Part shown: piece by piece, positions 26,635 through 35,665 of the stretch | Layout: each line of letters opens with the position of its first letter | Numbering within the stretch: position 1 is the first letter of the stretch | Origin: Ectothiorhodospira mobilis | GTDB taxonomy: Bacteria; Pseudomonadota; Gammaproteobacteria; Ectothiorhodospirales; Ectothiorhodospiraceae | DNA length: 53,378 nt | Assembly: GCF_900114895.1 (NCBI RefSeq) | Contig: NZ_FOUO01000016.1 | Span: 1-53,378, forward strand | Reading direction: 5' to 3' | Notes under the pieces: model-generated | What the model saw: only the letters and a program-made list of their open reading frames with translations | Database searches by the model: none | What the model was told of the DNA's origin: nothing | Translations under genes and position numbers: made by a program

Positions 26635-27165
26635 ATGCAAGACACCCCGCCTCCCCTGACCCTGGCCACCGTCCGGGACGATCACCGCATCGCCTGGCTC
26701 TCGGCCCTGGCCATCGCCGTGCACCTCCTGGAGACCGCCCTGCCCAGCCCCCTGCCCGGGGTGAAGCCGGGCATGGCCAACGTCATCACCGTGCTGGTGC
26801 TGGTATGGCTGGGCTGGCGCGCGGCCCTGTGGGTCACGGCCCTGCGGGTGCTGGCGGGCAGCCTGGTCCTGGGCACCTTCCTCAGCCCCACCTTCTGGCT
26901 CAGCGCCGCCGGGGCCGCCTGCGGCCTGCTGGTCCTGGGGGCGGCGCACCGCCTGGCAGGCCGCTTCCTGAGCCCCTTGGGGCTCTCCGTGCTCGCCGCC
27001 CTGGCCCACATGCAGGGCCAGTTCCTCCTGGCCTGGTGGCTGTTCATCCCCCATCCGGCCCTGCTCACCCTGCTGCCGGTATTGCTCTCGTTCGCCCTGG
27101 CCTTCGGCCTGTTGAGCGGTACAATGGCGACCATGATGCATCGACGGCTCCTGCCTTCCCGGTGA
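26635..27165 (+). CDS. Gx transporter family membrane protein (Hpre_diP_synt_I)
   Basis: 176 aa with about five membrane helices. The stretch ALPSPLPGVKPGMANVITVL is the signature of the family once named heptaprenyl diphosphate synthase component I and now Gx transporter, fold-related to ECF substrate-binding subunits. No ECF ATPase is nearby. It begins 15 bp after the NusG_II gene and its stop overlaps the GTG start of tonB. I infer that it works with the NusG_II protein and ApbE in the membrane. Confidence 0.85.
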   Translation: MQDTPPPLTLATVRDDHRIAWLSALAIAVHLLETALPSPLPGVKPGMANVITVLVLVWLGWRAALWVTALRVLAGSLVLGTFLSPTFWLSAAGAACGLLVLGAAHRLAGRFLSPLGLSVLAALAHMQGQFLLAWWLFIPHPALLTLLPVLLSFALAFGLLSGTMATMMHRRLLPSR

Positions 27166-28028
27166 GCAACCCACCCGCGACCCCAGGCGACCGCCTGGGT
27201 GTGACCCTGCTGCTGGCAGCGGCCGTGCACGGCCTGCTGATCTTCGGCCTGGGCTTTGACCTGCTGCCGCAGCCCCCCGAGGAATCCACCGCCGGCGTGG
27301 AAGTGGTACTGGTGCAGGCCCAAAGCGAGACCCCGCCGGAGCGGGCCGAGCGCATCGCCCAGGTGGACCAGGCCGCCGCCGGTGAAGGCCCCGAGGACGC
27401 CCGCCCCGGCAGCCCGGTGAGCGGCCCGGAGCCGGGCCGGGGCCAGGCCCCCCGGGACCTGCCCGAGCGTCGCCCCCAACCCCAGTCCCGGGAGGCGGTG
27501 AAGGTGCTGAGCAGCCCCGGGGCGGAGCGCCCCGAGGCCATCCCCGAACCCCGGGAAGCCGTGCCCGAACAGGAGACCCCCGACGCCTCGGCGCTGGTGG
27601 AGCGCAGCCTGCGCATGGCCCGTCTCAGCCCCCAGATCACCGCACAGGAGAGCCACCGGGCACCACGGGCCGACACCCTCTACCTGGACGCCCTGAGCGC
27701 CCGGTCCGCCGTGGAGGCGGCCTACCTGGAGGCCTGGGTACGCAAGGTGGAGCGGGTGGGCAATCTCAACTACCCGGACGAGGCCCGCCGCCGCCAGCTC
27801 ACGGGCTCACTGGTGCTGAGCGTGCTGCTGGACCGGGAGGGCCGGGTCCTGGAGATCGAGCTGGCCTCCGGTTCCGGGGAACGGGTCCTGGACGACGCCG
27901 CCCGGCGCATCGTGGAACTGGCCGCCCCCTTCGCCCCCTTTCCGCCGGAACTGCGCCGCGAGCACGACCGGATCATGATCACCCGCACCTGGGTCTTCAA
28001 GGGGGATCAGGCCCTGCACACCCGCTGA
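27162..28028 (+). CDS. Energy transducer TonB
   Basis: 288 aa from a GTG that overlaps the previous stop (GGTGAGC). An N-terminal membrane anchor (VTLLLAAAVHGLLIFGLGF) contains the His usually found in TonB anchors. A Pro/Glu/Arg-rich periplasmic spacer (about residues 45-175) leads to a C-terminal TonB domain: NYPDEARRRQLTGSLVLSVL through the end. TonB carries proton-motive energy to outer-membrane receptors. No exbB/exbD is next to it. In Pseudomonas a TonB-like gene follows gshB directly, so the three genes between them here look inserted. Confidence 0.9.
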   Translation: MSNPPATPGDRLGVTLLLAAAVHGLLIFGLGFDLLPQPPEESTAGVEVVLVQAQSETPPERAERIAQVDQAAAGEGPEDARPGSPVSGPEPGRGQAPRDLPERRPQPQSREAVKVLSSPGAERPEAIPEPREAVPEQETPDASALVERSLRMARLSPQITAQESHRAPRADTLYLDALSARSAVEAAYLEAWVRKVERVGNLNYPDEARRRQLTGSLVLSVLLDREGRVLEIELASGSGERVLDDAARRIVELAAPFAPFPPELRREHDRIMITRTWVFKGDQALHTR

Positions 28029-28101
28029 TCCCCGGCGGATGCGGCGGCATGAAGCAAGCGTGTAAACTGGGACCCATCACCCTGATGCATGCCCGGGACC
28101 G

Positions 28102-28659
28102 ATGGAAAACGCCAACTTCACAGATCAGTTCCTGATCGCGATGCCCTCCCTGGAGGATCCGAACTTCTTCCATTCGGTGGCCTACGTCTGCGAACACAGC
28201 GATGAAGGCGCCATGGGGATCGTCATCAACCACCCTACCGAACTCACCCTGGGGTCAGTGCTGGAGCACATGGGCATCACCGCCCAGGCGCCGGTGGAGC
28301 AGGTGCCCGTATATAACGGCGGTCCGGTGCAGTCCGACCGCGGCTTCATCCTCCACAGCAGCGAGCAGCGCTGGACCTCCACCATGCAGGTGAGCGAGGC
28401 CATCGCCGTGACCACCTCCCGGGACATCCTGGAGGCCATGGCCGCCGGCGAGGGGCCGGAGCGCTACCTCATCGCCCTGGGCTACGCCGGCTGGGGGCCG
28501 GGGCAGCTGGAACAGGAGATCGGCGACAACGCCTGGCTCACCTGCGACGCGGACACCGACATCCTCTTCCACCAGCCGGCGGAACGGCGCTGGCAGGCGG
28601 CCGCCGGGCGCCTGGGGGTGGACCTGTCCCTGCTCAGCGGCCAGAGCGGCCATGCCTGA
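28102..28659 (+). CDS. algH: YqgE/AlgH family protein (UPF0301)
   Basis: 185 aa. FLIAMPSLEDPNFFHSVAYVCEHSDEGAMGIVINHP is spread over residues 10-45 and is diagnostic; YNGGPVQSDRGFILH and ALGYAGWGPGQLEQEI are further conserved blocks. The biochemical role is unresolved; it was linked to alginate regulation in Pseudomonas. It overlaps ruvX by 8 nt, a conserved pairing. Confidence 0.93.
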   Translation: MENANFTDQFLIAMPSLEDPNFFHSVAYVCEHSDEGAMGIVINHPTELTLGSVLEHMGITAQAPVEQVPVYNGGPVQSDRGFILHSSEQRWTSTMQVSEAIAVTTSRDILEAMAAGEGPERYLIALGYAGWGPGQLEQEIGDNAWLTCDADTDILFHQPAERRWQAAAGRLGVDLSLLSGQSGHA

Positions 28660-29116
28660 GGCAGCGGCCATGACCCCAACCGAAACGGTGGAGACCGTCC
28701 TCGGACTGGACTACGGGGAACGGCGCATCGGCGTGGCCGTGGGCAATGTCTTCACCGGCACCAGCGCCCCCCTGGAGACCCTGCCGGCCCACCACGGCAA
28801 ACCCCGCTGGGAGGTGCTGGACCGCCTCGTGGACGACTGGCGCCCGCAGCTGCTGGTGGTGGGCCAGCCGCAGACGGACGACGGCACGGAACACCCCCTG
28901 GCACGGCGCATCCAGGCCTTCTCCGACCGTCTGCGGGCCCGCTACGGCCTGCCGGTGCGCTGGGTGGACGAGCAATTCACCTCCGCCGAGGCCGAGGCCC
29001 ACCTGCGGGCGGCGCGTCTAAGCGGACGGCGCGGCCGCATCCGCAAGGAGGAGATCGACGCCCTGGCGGCGGCGGTGCTGCTGGAACAATGGCTCACCCA
29101 GGGAGATCCCGCATGA
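28652..29116 (+). CDS. ruvX: Holliday junction resolvase-like RuvX (YqgF)
   Basis: 154 aa, RNase H fold. The motif LGLDYGERRIGVAVG carries the first catalytic Asp; WVDEQFTSAEAE and EIDALAAAVLLEQWL carry the other acidic positions. The family is essential in E. coli and is implicated in pre-16S rRNA 5'-end maturation. ATG 28652 overlaps algH; ATG 28670 is an equally plausible start. Its stop overlaps the pyrR start (ATGA). Confidence 0.93.
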   Translation: MPEAAAMTPTETVETVLGLDYGERRIGVAVGNVFTGTSAPLETLPAHHGKPRWEVLDRLVDDWRPQLLVVGQPQTDDGTEHPLARRIQAFSDRLRARYGLPVRWVDEQFTSAEAEAHLRAARLSGRRGRIRKEEIDALAAAVLLEQWLTQGDPA

Positions 29117-29619
29117 GCGCACACGTGAACACCCTGCTGGATCGCATGGCCGAAGCCCTGCGCCGGCAACCCGCCCTGCAACGGGGGGAACCCGCCCTGG
29201 TGGGCATCCACACCGGGGGCGTATGGGTGGCCCAGAGGCTGCAGCAGCGCCTGGGGCTGGAGACCCCGTTGGGACAGCTGGACATCTCCTTCTACCGGGA
29301 CGACTTCAGCCGCATCGGCGTGCACCCGCAGGTGAAGCCCTCCAGCATCCCCTTCGGCGTGGAAGACCGCCCCATCATCCTGGTGGATGATGTCCTGTTC
29401 ACCGGGCGCACCATCCGCGCCGCCATGAACGAGATCTTCGACTACGGCCGCCCCGCCTCCATCACCCTGGCGGTGCTGGTGGAACGGGCGGGCCGGGAAC
29501 TGCCCATCCAGGCGCAGGTGGTGGGGGAACACCTGGAACTGGCCCCCGAGCAGCGGGTGAAGCTGCGCGGCCCCGACCCGCTGCACCTGGAGATCGTACA
29601 ACTGGAGGGCACCCGATGA
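29113..29619 (+). CDS. pyrR: PyrR bifunctional pyrimidine regulator / uracil phosphoribosyltransferase
   Basis: 168 aa. The PRPP-binding loop is [36 protein letters not shown] is the PyrR-specific segment. In Gram-positives PyrR controls attenuation; in Pseudomonas a homologue acts on the pyr operon in a different way. I saw no attenuator in front of pyrB, which starts inside the pyrR stop (ATGA), so any PyrR control would have to act elsewhere. The ATG at 29113 overlaps the ruvX stop by 4 nt. Confidence 0.93.
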   Translation: MSAHVNTLLDRMAEALRRQPALQRGEPALVGIHTGGVWVAQRLQQRLGLETPLGQLDISFYRDDFSRIGVHPQVKPSSIPFGVEDRPIILVDDVLFTGRTIRAAMNEIFDYGRPASITLAVLVERAGRELPIQAQVVGEHLELAPEQRVKLRGPDPLHLEIVQLEGTR

Positions 29620-30641
29620 CCGAACCGGAAACCGCCGCAACGGCCGCGGGGCGCCCCTCGGGACCCATGCCCCCCTCCATGCAGTTCACCCCCGAGGGCC
29701 GGCTGCGTCATCTGCTCACCATCGAAGGGCTCTCCCCCGAACTGGTCACGGAGATCCTGGACACCGCCGAGTCCTTCGTGGGCATGAATGCGCAGACGGT
29801 GAAGAAGGTGCCGCTGCTGCGGGGCAAGACGGTGATGAACCTCTTCTTCGAGGCCAGCACCCGCACCCGCACCACCTTCGAGCTGGCGGCCAAGCGCCTC
29901 TCCGCCGACGTGCTCAACATCAACATCAGCACCTCGTCCACGGTGAAGGGGGAGAGCCTGCTGGACACCCTGCGCAACCTGCAGGCCATGTACGTGGACA
30001 TGTTCGTGGTGCGCCACGCCGACAGCGGCGCCGCCCACTTCATCGCCCGCCACGTGGCCCCCCACGTGAGCGTGCTCAACGCCGGCGACGGCCGCCACGC
30101 CCACCCCACCCAGGCGCTTTTGGACATGTTCACCATCCGCCGCCACAAGGGGGACTTCTCCCGCCTGAAGGTGGCCATCGTCGGCGACATCCTCCATTCC
30201 CGCGTGGCCCGCTCCCAGATCCAGGCCCTGAACCTGCTGGGCACCGGCGAGGTGCGGGTGATCGGCCCCAAGACACTGCTGCCGGCCCACGTGGAGGACC
30301 TGGGGGTACGCCCCTTCCACGACATCCGCACCGGCCTCAAGGACGTGGACGTGATCATCATGCTGCGCCTGCAGCGCGAGCGCATGGACAGCGGCCTGCT
30401 GCCCTCCGAGCACGAGTTCTTCCAGCTCTGGGGGCTGAACGAGGAACGCCTGGCCCTGGCGGCCCCCGATGCCATCGTCATGCACCCGGGGCCGGCCAAC
30501 CGCGGCGTGGAGATCGACTCGCGGGTGGCGGACGGCCCCCGCTCGGTGATCCTGGAGCAGGTGACCTACGGCATCGCCGTGCGCATGGCGGTCATGTCCC
30601 TGATCGTCGGGGCCAGCGTCAACCAGGGGGCGGCACAATGA
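29616..30641 (+). CDS. pyrB: Aspartate carbamoyltransferase catalytic subunit
   Basis: First committed enzyme of pyrimidine synthesis. 341 aa with an N-terminal extension of about 25 residues, as in Pseudomonas class A ATCases, which bind nucleotide effectors without a PyrI subunit. Carbamoyl-phosphate site [17 protein letters not shown] near residue 72, [12 protein letters not shown] near 164, and [12 protein letters not shown] near 288. No pyrI is present; the overlapping downstream gene encodes the inactive dihydroorotase that completes the dodecameric holoenzyme in Pseudomonas. Confidence 0.95.
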   Translation: MTEPETAATAAGRPSGPMPPSMQFTPEGRLRHLLTIEGLSPELVTEILDTAESFVGMNAQTVKKVPLLRGKTVMNLFFEASTRTRTTFELAAKRLSADVLNINISTSSTVKGESLLDTLRNLQAMYVDMFVVRHADSGAAHFIARHVAPHVSVLNAGDGRHAHPTQALLDMFTIRRHKGDFSRLKVAIVGDILHSRVARSQIQALNLLGTGEVRVIGPKTLLPAHVEDLGVRPFHDIRTGLKDVDVIIMLRLQRERMDSGLLPSEHEFFQLWGLNEERLALAAPDAIVMHPGPANRGVEIDSRVADGPRSVILEQVTYGIAVRMAVMSLIVGASVNQGAAQ

Positions 30642-31924
30642 GGCTCTTGATCGAACAGGGCCGGGTGGTGGACCCGGCCCAGGGGCTGGACCGGGTGACG
30701 GATCTGTTCATCCAGGGGGGCGAGGTGGTGGCCCTGGACACGCCCCCGCAGGGATTCACCCCGGACCGGCGCATCGACGCCCGGGGTCACCTGGTCCTTC
30801 CGGGGCTGGTGGACCTGGCGGCACGCCTGCGTGAGCCCGGCGACGAGAACAAGGCCACCATCGCCTCGGAGACCCGGGCGGCGGCCAGCGGCGGCATCAC
30901 CACCCTCGTCTGCCCCCCGGACACCCACCCGCCGGTGGACTCCCCGGCCCAGATCGAGCTCATCCACCGCCGCGCCAAGCAGGCCTGCGGCGTGCGCGTG
31001 CACCCCCTGGGGGCCCTCACCGCCGGGCTCCAGGGGCGCCAGCTCTCGGACATGGCCGCCCTCAAACGGGCCGGGGCCGTGGGCATGAGCCAGGCCCTGC
31101 ACCCAGTGGAGAGCCCCATGCTCCTGCGCCGAGCCCTGGAATACGCCACCAGCCACGACATCACCGTATTCCTGCACCCCATCGACCACGCCCTGGCGGG
31201 GGCGGGCTGCGTGCACGAGGGCCGCGTCGCCACCCGCCTAGGACTGCCGGGCATCCCGGAGGCGGCAGAGACCACCGCCCTGGGTCTGCTCCTCGCCCTG
31301 GCGGCCCAGACCGGGGCGCGCATCCACCTCTGCCGCCTGTCCACGGCCCGGGGCGCCGCCCTGGTGGCCCGGGCCGCCGCGGACGGCCTGGCGGTGACCG
31401 CCGATGTCTGCGCCCATCAACTGTTCCTCACCGAGGCGGACGTGGAGGACTTCAACGCCCTCTGCCACGTGCTGCCGCCGCTGCGCACCCGGGCGGACCG
31501 GGACGGGCTGCGCCGCGCCGTGGCCGAGGGGCATATCCAGGCCATCTGCTCGGACCACCAGCCCCACGAGGCGGACGCCAAGCTGGCCCCCTTCCCCGCC
31601 ACCGAGGCGGGTCTCTCCGCCCTGGAGACCCTGCTGCCCCTGACCCTGCGCCTGGTGGAAGAGGGGGTGCTGCCACTCACGGAGGCGGTGCGGCGCATCA
31701 CCCGGGGACCCGCGGACATCCTGGGCATGCCCCTGGGCACCCTGTCCCCCGGGACCCGGGCGGACCTGATCCTGGTGGACCCGCAGCGCCCCTACGCCCC
31801 GGCGGCGGAGCGCTGGTACAGCGCAGGGCACAACAGCCCCTTCCTGCACTGGCGCTTTCGCGGGCGCGTCACCCACACCCTCAGCGGCGGGCGCGTCATC
31901 CACGAGACCGCCGCCCGGGAATAG
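30638..31924 (+). CDS. pyrX: Non-catalytic dihydroorotase-like subunit of ATCase (PyrC')
   Basis: 428 aa, amidohydrolase fold of the dihydroorotase family but with a broken metal site. The normal DxHxH motif after LPGL reads D59-L-A-A-R63, so both zinc histidines are replaced (A61, R63), although LREPG follows as usual. CPPDTHPP stands where active enzymes have a CMPNTxP-type motif. Pseudomonas PyrC' has the same losses and serves as scaffold for PyrB. It overlaps pyrB by 4 nt. An active dihydroorotase must be encoded elsewhere. Confidence 0.9.
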   Translation: MRLLIEQGRVVDPAQGLDRVTDLFIQGGEVVALDTPPQGFTPDRRIDARGHLVLPGLVDLAARLREPGDENKATIASETRAAASGGITTLVCPPDTHPPVDSPAQIELIHRRAKQACGVRVHPLGALTAGLQGRQLSDMAALKRAGAVGMSQALHPVESPMLLRRALEYATSHDITVFLHPIDHALAGAGCVHEGRVATRLGLPGIPEAAETTALGLLLALAAQTGARIHLCRLSTARGAALVARAAADGLAVTADVCAHQLFLTEADVEDFNALCHVLPPLRTRADRDGLRRAVAEGHIQAICSDHQPHEADAKLAPFPATEAGLSALETLLPLTLRLVEEGVLPLTEAVRRITRGPADILGMPLGTLSPGTRADLILVDPQRPYAPAAERWYSAGHNSPFLHWRFRGRVTHTLSGGRVIHETAARE

Positions 31925-31986
31925 CCCCGGAGCGGCCGAGCATCCGCCGTCCCGATCCCAGAACGCCTGCAAAGACAACCATCACC

Positions 31987-32871
31987 ATGAACAAGCCCCA
32001 TCGCGGCACCATCTTCACCGAAGAGGCCCCCATCCTGGCCCACAACGCCCATCCGGGGGATCAGTACATCCTGCGCCTGCAGGCCCCCCAATGCGCCGAG
32101 CGGGCCCGCCCCGGGCAGTTCGTGCACCTGACCTGCGATCCCCAGCTGCCCCTGCGCCGGCCCATCTCCATCCTGCGCACCGACCCCCGGGCCGGCTGGG
32201 TGGAGCTGCTCTACAAGGCCGTGGGCCGGGGCACGCGCCTGCTGGCCCGGCGCCGGGAGGGGGATCGGATCGGCCTCATGGGACCCATCGGCCGCCCCTT
32301 CGACCCGCCCCACGGCGACCGCCCCCGGGCCCTGCTCCTGGGGGGCGGGGTGGGCATGCCCCCCATGATCTTCCTGGCCGAGGCCCTGCGCCGGGACCCG
32401 GTGGCCGAACCCTTCGTCCTCCTGGGCTCGGAGGTCCCCTTCCCCTTCCAGCCCACCCCCTCACGCATCCTCGTCCCCGGGATCCCCGAAGGGGTGATCG
32501 CCGCCATGCCCCTGCTGGAGGACTGGGGCGTGCCCTCCCGGCTCACCAGCGGCGCAGGCCTGCCCGGCTGCCACGGGGGGTATGTCACCGACCTGGCCCG
32601 CCTCTGGCTGGAGGCCCTGCCCCCCGGGGAACGGGATCGGGTGCAGATCTACGCCTGCGGCCCCCACCCCATGCTGGCCGCCAGCGCCGCCCTGGCCCGG
32701 GAATACCACCTCCCCTGCCAGGTCTCCCTGGAGGAGTACATGGCCTGCGCAGTGGGGGGCTGCGCCGGCTGCGTGGTGGAGGTGGCCACGGAGCGGGGAC
32801 CGGCCATGCGGCGGGTATGCGTGGACGGCCCGGTGTTCGACGCCCGGGCGGTGTTCGGGGCGCAGCCGTAG
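31987..32871 (+). CDS. PyrK-like dihydroorotate dehydrogenase electron transfer subunit
   Basis: 294 aa ferredoxin-NADP reductase-like flavoprotein. The FAD motif is LRRPISIL near residue 57, the pyridine-nucleotide loop is LLLGGGVGMPPMIF near 115, and a C-terminal 2Fe-2S site follows C-x4-C-x2-C-x15-C (ACAVGGCAGC ... RRVC). This is the architecture of PyrK, partner of class 1B dihydroorotate dehydrogenase (PyrD1B). No pyrD lies in the window, and most gammaproteobacteria use quinone-linked PyrD2, so its redox partner is uncertain. It begins 62 bp after pyrX. Confidence 0.85.
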   Translation: MNKPHRGTIFTEEAPILAHNAHPGDQYILRLQAPQCAERARPGQFVHLTCDPQLPLRRPISILRTDPRAGWVELLYKAVGRGTRLLARRREGDRIGLMGPIGRPFDPPHGDRPRALLLGGGVGMPPMIFLAEALRRDPVAEPFVLLGSEVPFPFQPTPSRILVPGIPEGVIAAMPLLEDWGVPSRLTSGAGLPGCHGGYVTDLARLWLEALPPGERDRVQIYACGPHPMLAASAALAREYHLPCQVSLEEYMACAVGGCAGCVVEVATERGPAMRRVCVDGPVFDARAVFGAQP

Positions 32872-32890
32872 GGGGCAGCCCGAACACCGC
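32848..32890. terminator. Long-stem hairpin across the pyrK-like stop codon
   Basis: GCGGTGTTCGGG (32848-32859) and CCCGAACACCGC (32879-32890) form a 12-bp perfect stem with a 19-nt loop that contains the stop codon of the PyrK-like gene. It lies just before the convergent degQ end. No T-run follows on either strand, so termination strength is uncertain. Confidence 0.45.
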
Positions 32891-32902
32891 CCCCAAGGCG
32901 CA

Positions 32903-34300
32903 TCAATCCCCCGGCCGCACCACCAGGAACAGGGCGCTGCGGCCGCGCAGTACGCGCAGCAGGACATCGCCGCGGACGGCGTCCAGGATGCGCACGGCCT
33001 CTTTGCGGTCCGCCACGGGGGTGCGCTGGATCTGATCGATGATATCCCCCCGGCGCAGCCCGGCCTCGGCGGCGGGGCTGCCCGGCTCCACCCCGGCCAC
33101 AAGGATGCCCTGGACCTGTCCCGCCAGGGGGTGATCCCCGGGGATGGGGGCGAGCCAGGCCCCGGGCAGGGCCCGGTGCTGCCAGCGGCCGTTTTCCGCC
33201 TCCACCACGTCCTGCGCGTCCCCCAGGGACAGGCGCACGCTATGGGTTTCCCCGTCGCGCAGGTAGCCGATGCGCACCCGGGATCCGGGGGGCAGCAGAC
33301 CGATGCGATTGCGCAGGTCGGCGGCGTCCTCCACCGTCCGCTCCTGCACGGAGATCACCACATCCCCCTCCTTCAGGCCGGCCTTTTGCGCGGGGGATCC
33401 GGGCATCACGCGGGCGATGAGCGCCCCTCGGGCCTGTCGCAGCCCCAGGGCCTCTGCCAGCCGGGGGGTCACGTCCTGGATGTACACCCCGAGCCGCCCG
33501 CGGCGCACCTGGCCGTGCTCGATGATCTGCCGGGAGAGGGCCTTGATCATGTCCACGGGGATGGCGAAGCCGATGCCCACGTTGCCCCCGCTGGGGCCGA
33601 CGATGGCGGTGTTCAGCCCCACCAGGCGCCCCTGCCAGTCGATGAGGGCACCGCCGGAGTTACCGGGATTGATGGAGGCATCGGTCTGGATGAAGTCCTC
33701 ATAGCCCTCGATGCCCAGGCCGGTGCGGCCCAGGGCGCTGACGATGCCCGAGGTGACGGTGTGGCCGAGACCGAAGGGATTGCCGATGGCCATCACCAGG
33801 TCCCCCACCTCCAGGCCATCCATCTCCCCCAGGGGGAGTTCGGTGAGATCCGAGGCATCGATGCGCAGCACGGCGATGTCCGTCTCGGGATCACTGCCCA
33901 CCTGGCGGGCCTTGAACTGCCGGCCGTCCTTGAGGGTGACGGAGACCTCGTCGGCCTGGGCGATGACGTGGTGGTTGGTGAGGATGTAGCCCTTTTCGGC
34001 ATCAATGATGACCCCGGAGCCGAGGCTGTTCTGCCGCCGCGGTGGCAGGTCGGGCAGCTCGAAGAAATGACGGAAGAAGGGGTCCTGGAAGAGGGGGTGC
34101 TGGGCCTGCTCGATCTGCTTGATGGTAGAGATGTTCACCACTGCCGGCAGGGCCTTCTTGACCACGGGGGCAAGGGTGGGTTCTTCCTGCGGCGTGCCCG
34201 CGGGCCATGGCGGGGCCGCCGTGGCCGGGGACTGCAGTACCATAAGGCCGAGGATCAGGCACGCCAGCAGGCGGCGCACCGGGGCGATGGGATGCGTCAT
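32903..34300 (-). CDS. degQ: Do-family periplasmic serine protease (DegP/DegQ)
   Basis: 465 aa. A signal peptide (LLACLILGLMVLQSPATA) is followed by a trypsin-like domain with triad H111 (LTNHHVIA), D141 (DPETDIAVLRI) and S215 (GNSGGALID), then two PDZ domains (RGRLGVYIQDV..., and a second ending RGDIIDQI). It lacks the long LA loop of E. coli DegP, which fits DegQ or MucD-like proteases of periplasmic quality control. ATG 34300 is chosen because it starts the signal peptide; an upstream ATG at 34420 would add an Arg-rich non-signal tail. About 150 bp separate it from the pil gene upstream. Confidence 0.93.
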   Translation of the reverse strand: MTHPIAPVRRLLACLILGLMVLQSPATAAPPWPAGTPQEEPTLAPVVKKALPAVVNISTIKQIEQAQHPLFQDPFFRHFFELPDLPPRRQNSLGSGVIIDAEKGYILTNHHVIAQADEVSVTLKDGRQFKARQVGSDPETDIAVLRIDASDLTELPLGEMDGLEVGDLVMAIGNPFGLGHTVTSGIVSALGRTGLGIEGYEDFIQTDASINPGNSGGALIDWQGRLVGLNTAIVGPSGGNVGIGFAIPVDMIKALSRQIIEHGQVRRGRLGVYIQDVTPRLAEALGLRQARGALIARVMPGSPAQKAGLKEGDVVISVQERTVEDAADLRNRIGLLPPGSRVRIGYLRDGETHSVRLSLGDAQDVVEAENGRWQHRALPGAWLAPIPGDHPLAGQVQGILVAGVEPGSPAAEAGLRRGDIIDQIQRTPVADRKEAVRILDAVRGDVLLRVLRGRSALFLVVRPGD

Positions 34301-34450
34301 GCGTCGGGTCTCCGGTCGCTTGCGTGAACCTTCGCCGGACCGGCGTTCGGGAACGCGGGGACCCGTCCCGGAGACGCCCGTCACGGCCACTGCCGCTAGG
34401 GACCATGGTGGGAGAGACAAGTTCCGGCACGGGTGCCGGGAGCCGCAGGA

Positions 34451-35659
34451 TCAGCCGCCCGTGGGGGGATCGTCCTTCGGGTCTTCCAGGGGACGCAGTT
34501 CCTCGTCGAAGCCTTCGCGGCCGTCGCTGAAACCGCGGCCGGTGGAGAAATCCCCGCTGGGCAGTTCCAGGTCCTCGTCCTTGCGATGCAGGCTGCGCAC
34601 GCCGCCGCCGAAGTGGATGCGCCACTCCAGGTCGCCGCGGGAGTCGGCCTTGGCCAGGGCCTCGGGCAGGTTGACCCGGCCGGACTTGTAGAGCTCGAAC
34701 AGGGACTGGTCGAAGGTCTGCATGCCCACGGAGGCCCCCTTCTCCATCACCGCCTTGATCTCCCCGATCTCCCCCTTGCGGATCAGTTCGGAGATGTACG
34801 AGGTGTTCACCAGCACCTCCACGGCGGGCAGGCGGTTGCCGTCCTTGCCCAGCACCAGGCGCTGGGAGACGATGCCCCGCAGGTTCAGGGAGAGGTCCAT
34901 GAGCACCTGCTGCTTGGCCTCCGGCGGGAAGAAGTTGATGATGCGGTCCAGGGCCTGGTTGGCGTTCACCGCGTGCAGGGTGGTCAGGGCCAGGTGGCCG
35001 GTGTCGGCGTAGGCGATGGCGGCCTTCATGGTGTTCAGGTCGCGCACCTCGCCGATCATGATCATGTCCGGGGCCTCGCGCATGGCCTCCCGCAGGGCGT
35101 TGTCGTAGGAGAGGGTGTCCAGACCCACCTCCCGCTGCCCGATGATGGACTTCTTGTGGCTGAAGCTGTACTCGATGGGATCCTCGATGGTGAGGATGTG
35201 GCCCGTGCGGCAGCCGTTGCGGTGGTCGATCATGGAGGCCAGGGTGGTGGACTTGCCGCAACCGGTGGACCCCACCACCAGCACCAGGCCGTTGTCGTGC
35301 AGGGCCAGGTCCTTGAGCACCGGCGGCAGGTTCAACTGCTCCAGGGTGGGGATCTCGCTCTTGATGAAGCGGATCACCATGGAGACCTCGCCGCGCTGCA
35401 CATAGACATTGATGCGAAACCGCCCCAGGCCCTCCACGGAAAGCCCCAGGTTCATCTCCTTGTCCCGCTCGAAGGCGGCCACCTGGCGCTCGTCCATGAC
35501 GTCGTAGGCCAGTTCCCTGGCCCCCCCGGGCTGCAGGGCCTGGCGACTGATGGGGCGCACCTCCCCCTCGATCTTGACGCAGGCGGGCGCCCCGGTGGTG
35601 AAGAACAGGTCCGAGGCGTTCTTCTGGGCCATCAGCTTGAGATAGGGCAGGAGCAGCAT
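34451..35659 (-). CDS. Third PilT/PilU-type twitching ATPase paralogue
   Basis: 402 aa secretion-type ATPase. Walker A is GSTGCGKST with K136, Walker B is in MIMIGEVRD, and the His box is LALTTLHAVNANQALDRI. It resembles PilU more than PilT (shared NQALDRIINFFP) and starts 6 bp after pilU. The C-terminal 50 residues are acidic and disordered (GDFSTGRGFSDGREGFDEEL). PilU-type proteins assist PilT in retracting type IV pili under load. A third gene directly in the locus is beyond the pilT-pilU pair of Pseudomonas and suggests a tandem duplication that has diverged. Confidence 0.9.
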   Translation of the reverse strand: MLLLPYLKLMAQKNASDLFFTTGAPACVKIEGEVRPISRQALQPGGARELAYDVMDERQVAAFERDKEMNLGLSVEGLGRFRINVYVQRGEVSMVIRFIKSEIPTLEQLNLPPVLKDLALHDNGLVLVVGSTGCGKSTTLASMIDHRNGCRTGHILTIEDPIEYSFSHKKSIIGQREVGLDTLSYDNALREAMREAPDMIMIGEVRDLNTMKAAIAYADTGHLALTTLHAVNANQALDRIINFFPPEAKQQVLMDLSLNLRGIVSQRLVLGKDGNRLPAVEVLVNTSYISELIRKGEIGEIKAVMEKGASVGMQTFDQSLFELYKSGRVNLPEALAKADSRGDLEWRIHFGGGVRSLHRKDEDLELPSGDFSTGRGFSDGREGFDEELRPLEDPKDDPPTGG

Positions 35660-35665
35660 GGTGGC

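Noticed and set aside
29089-29640. PyrR-dependent attenuator before pyrB
   Set aside because: pyrB starts within the pyrR stop codon; no leader, terminator or anti-terminator can fit.
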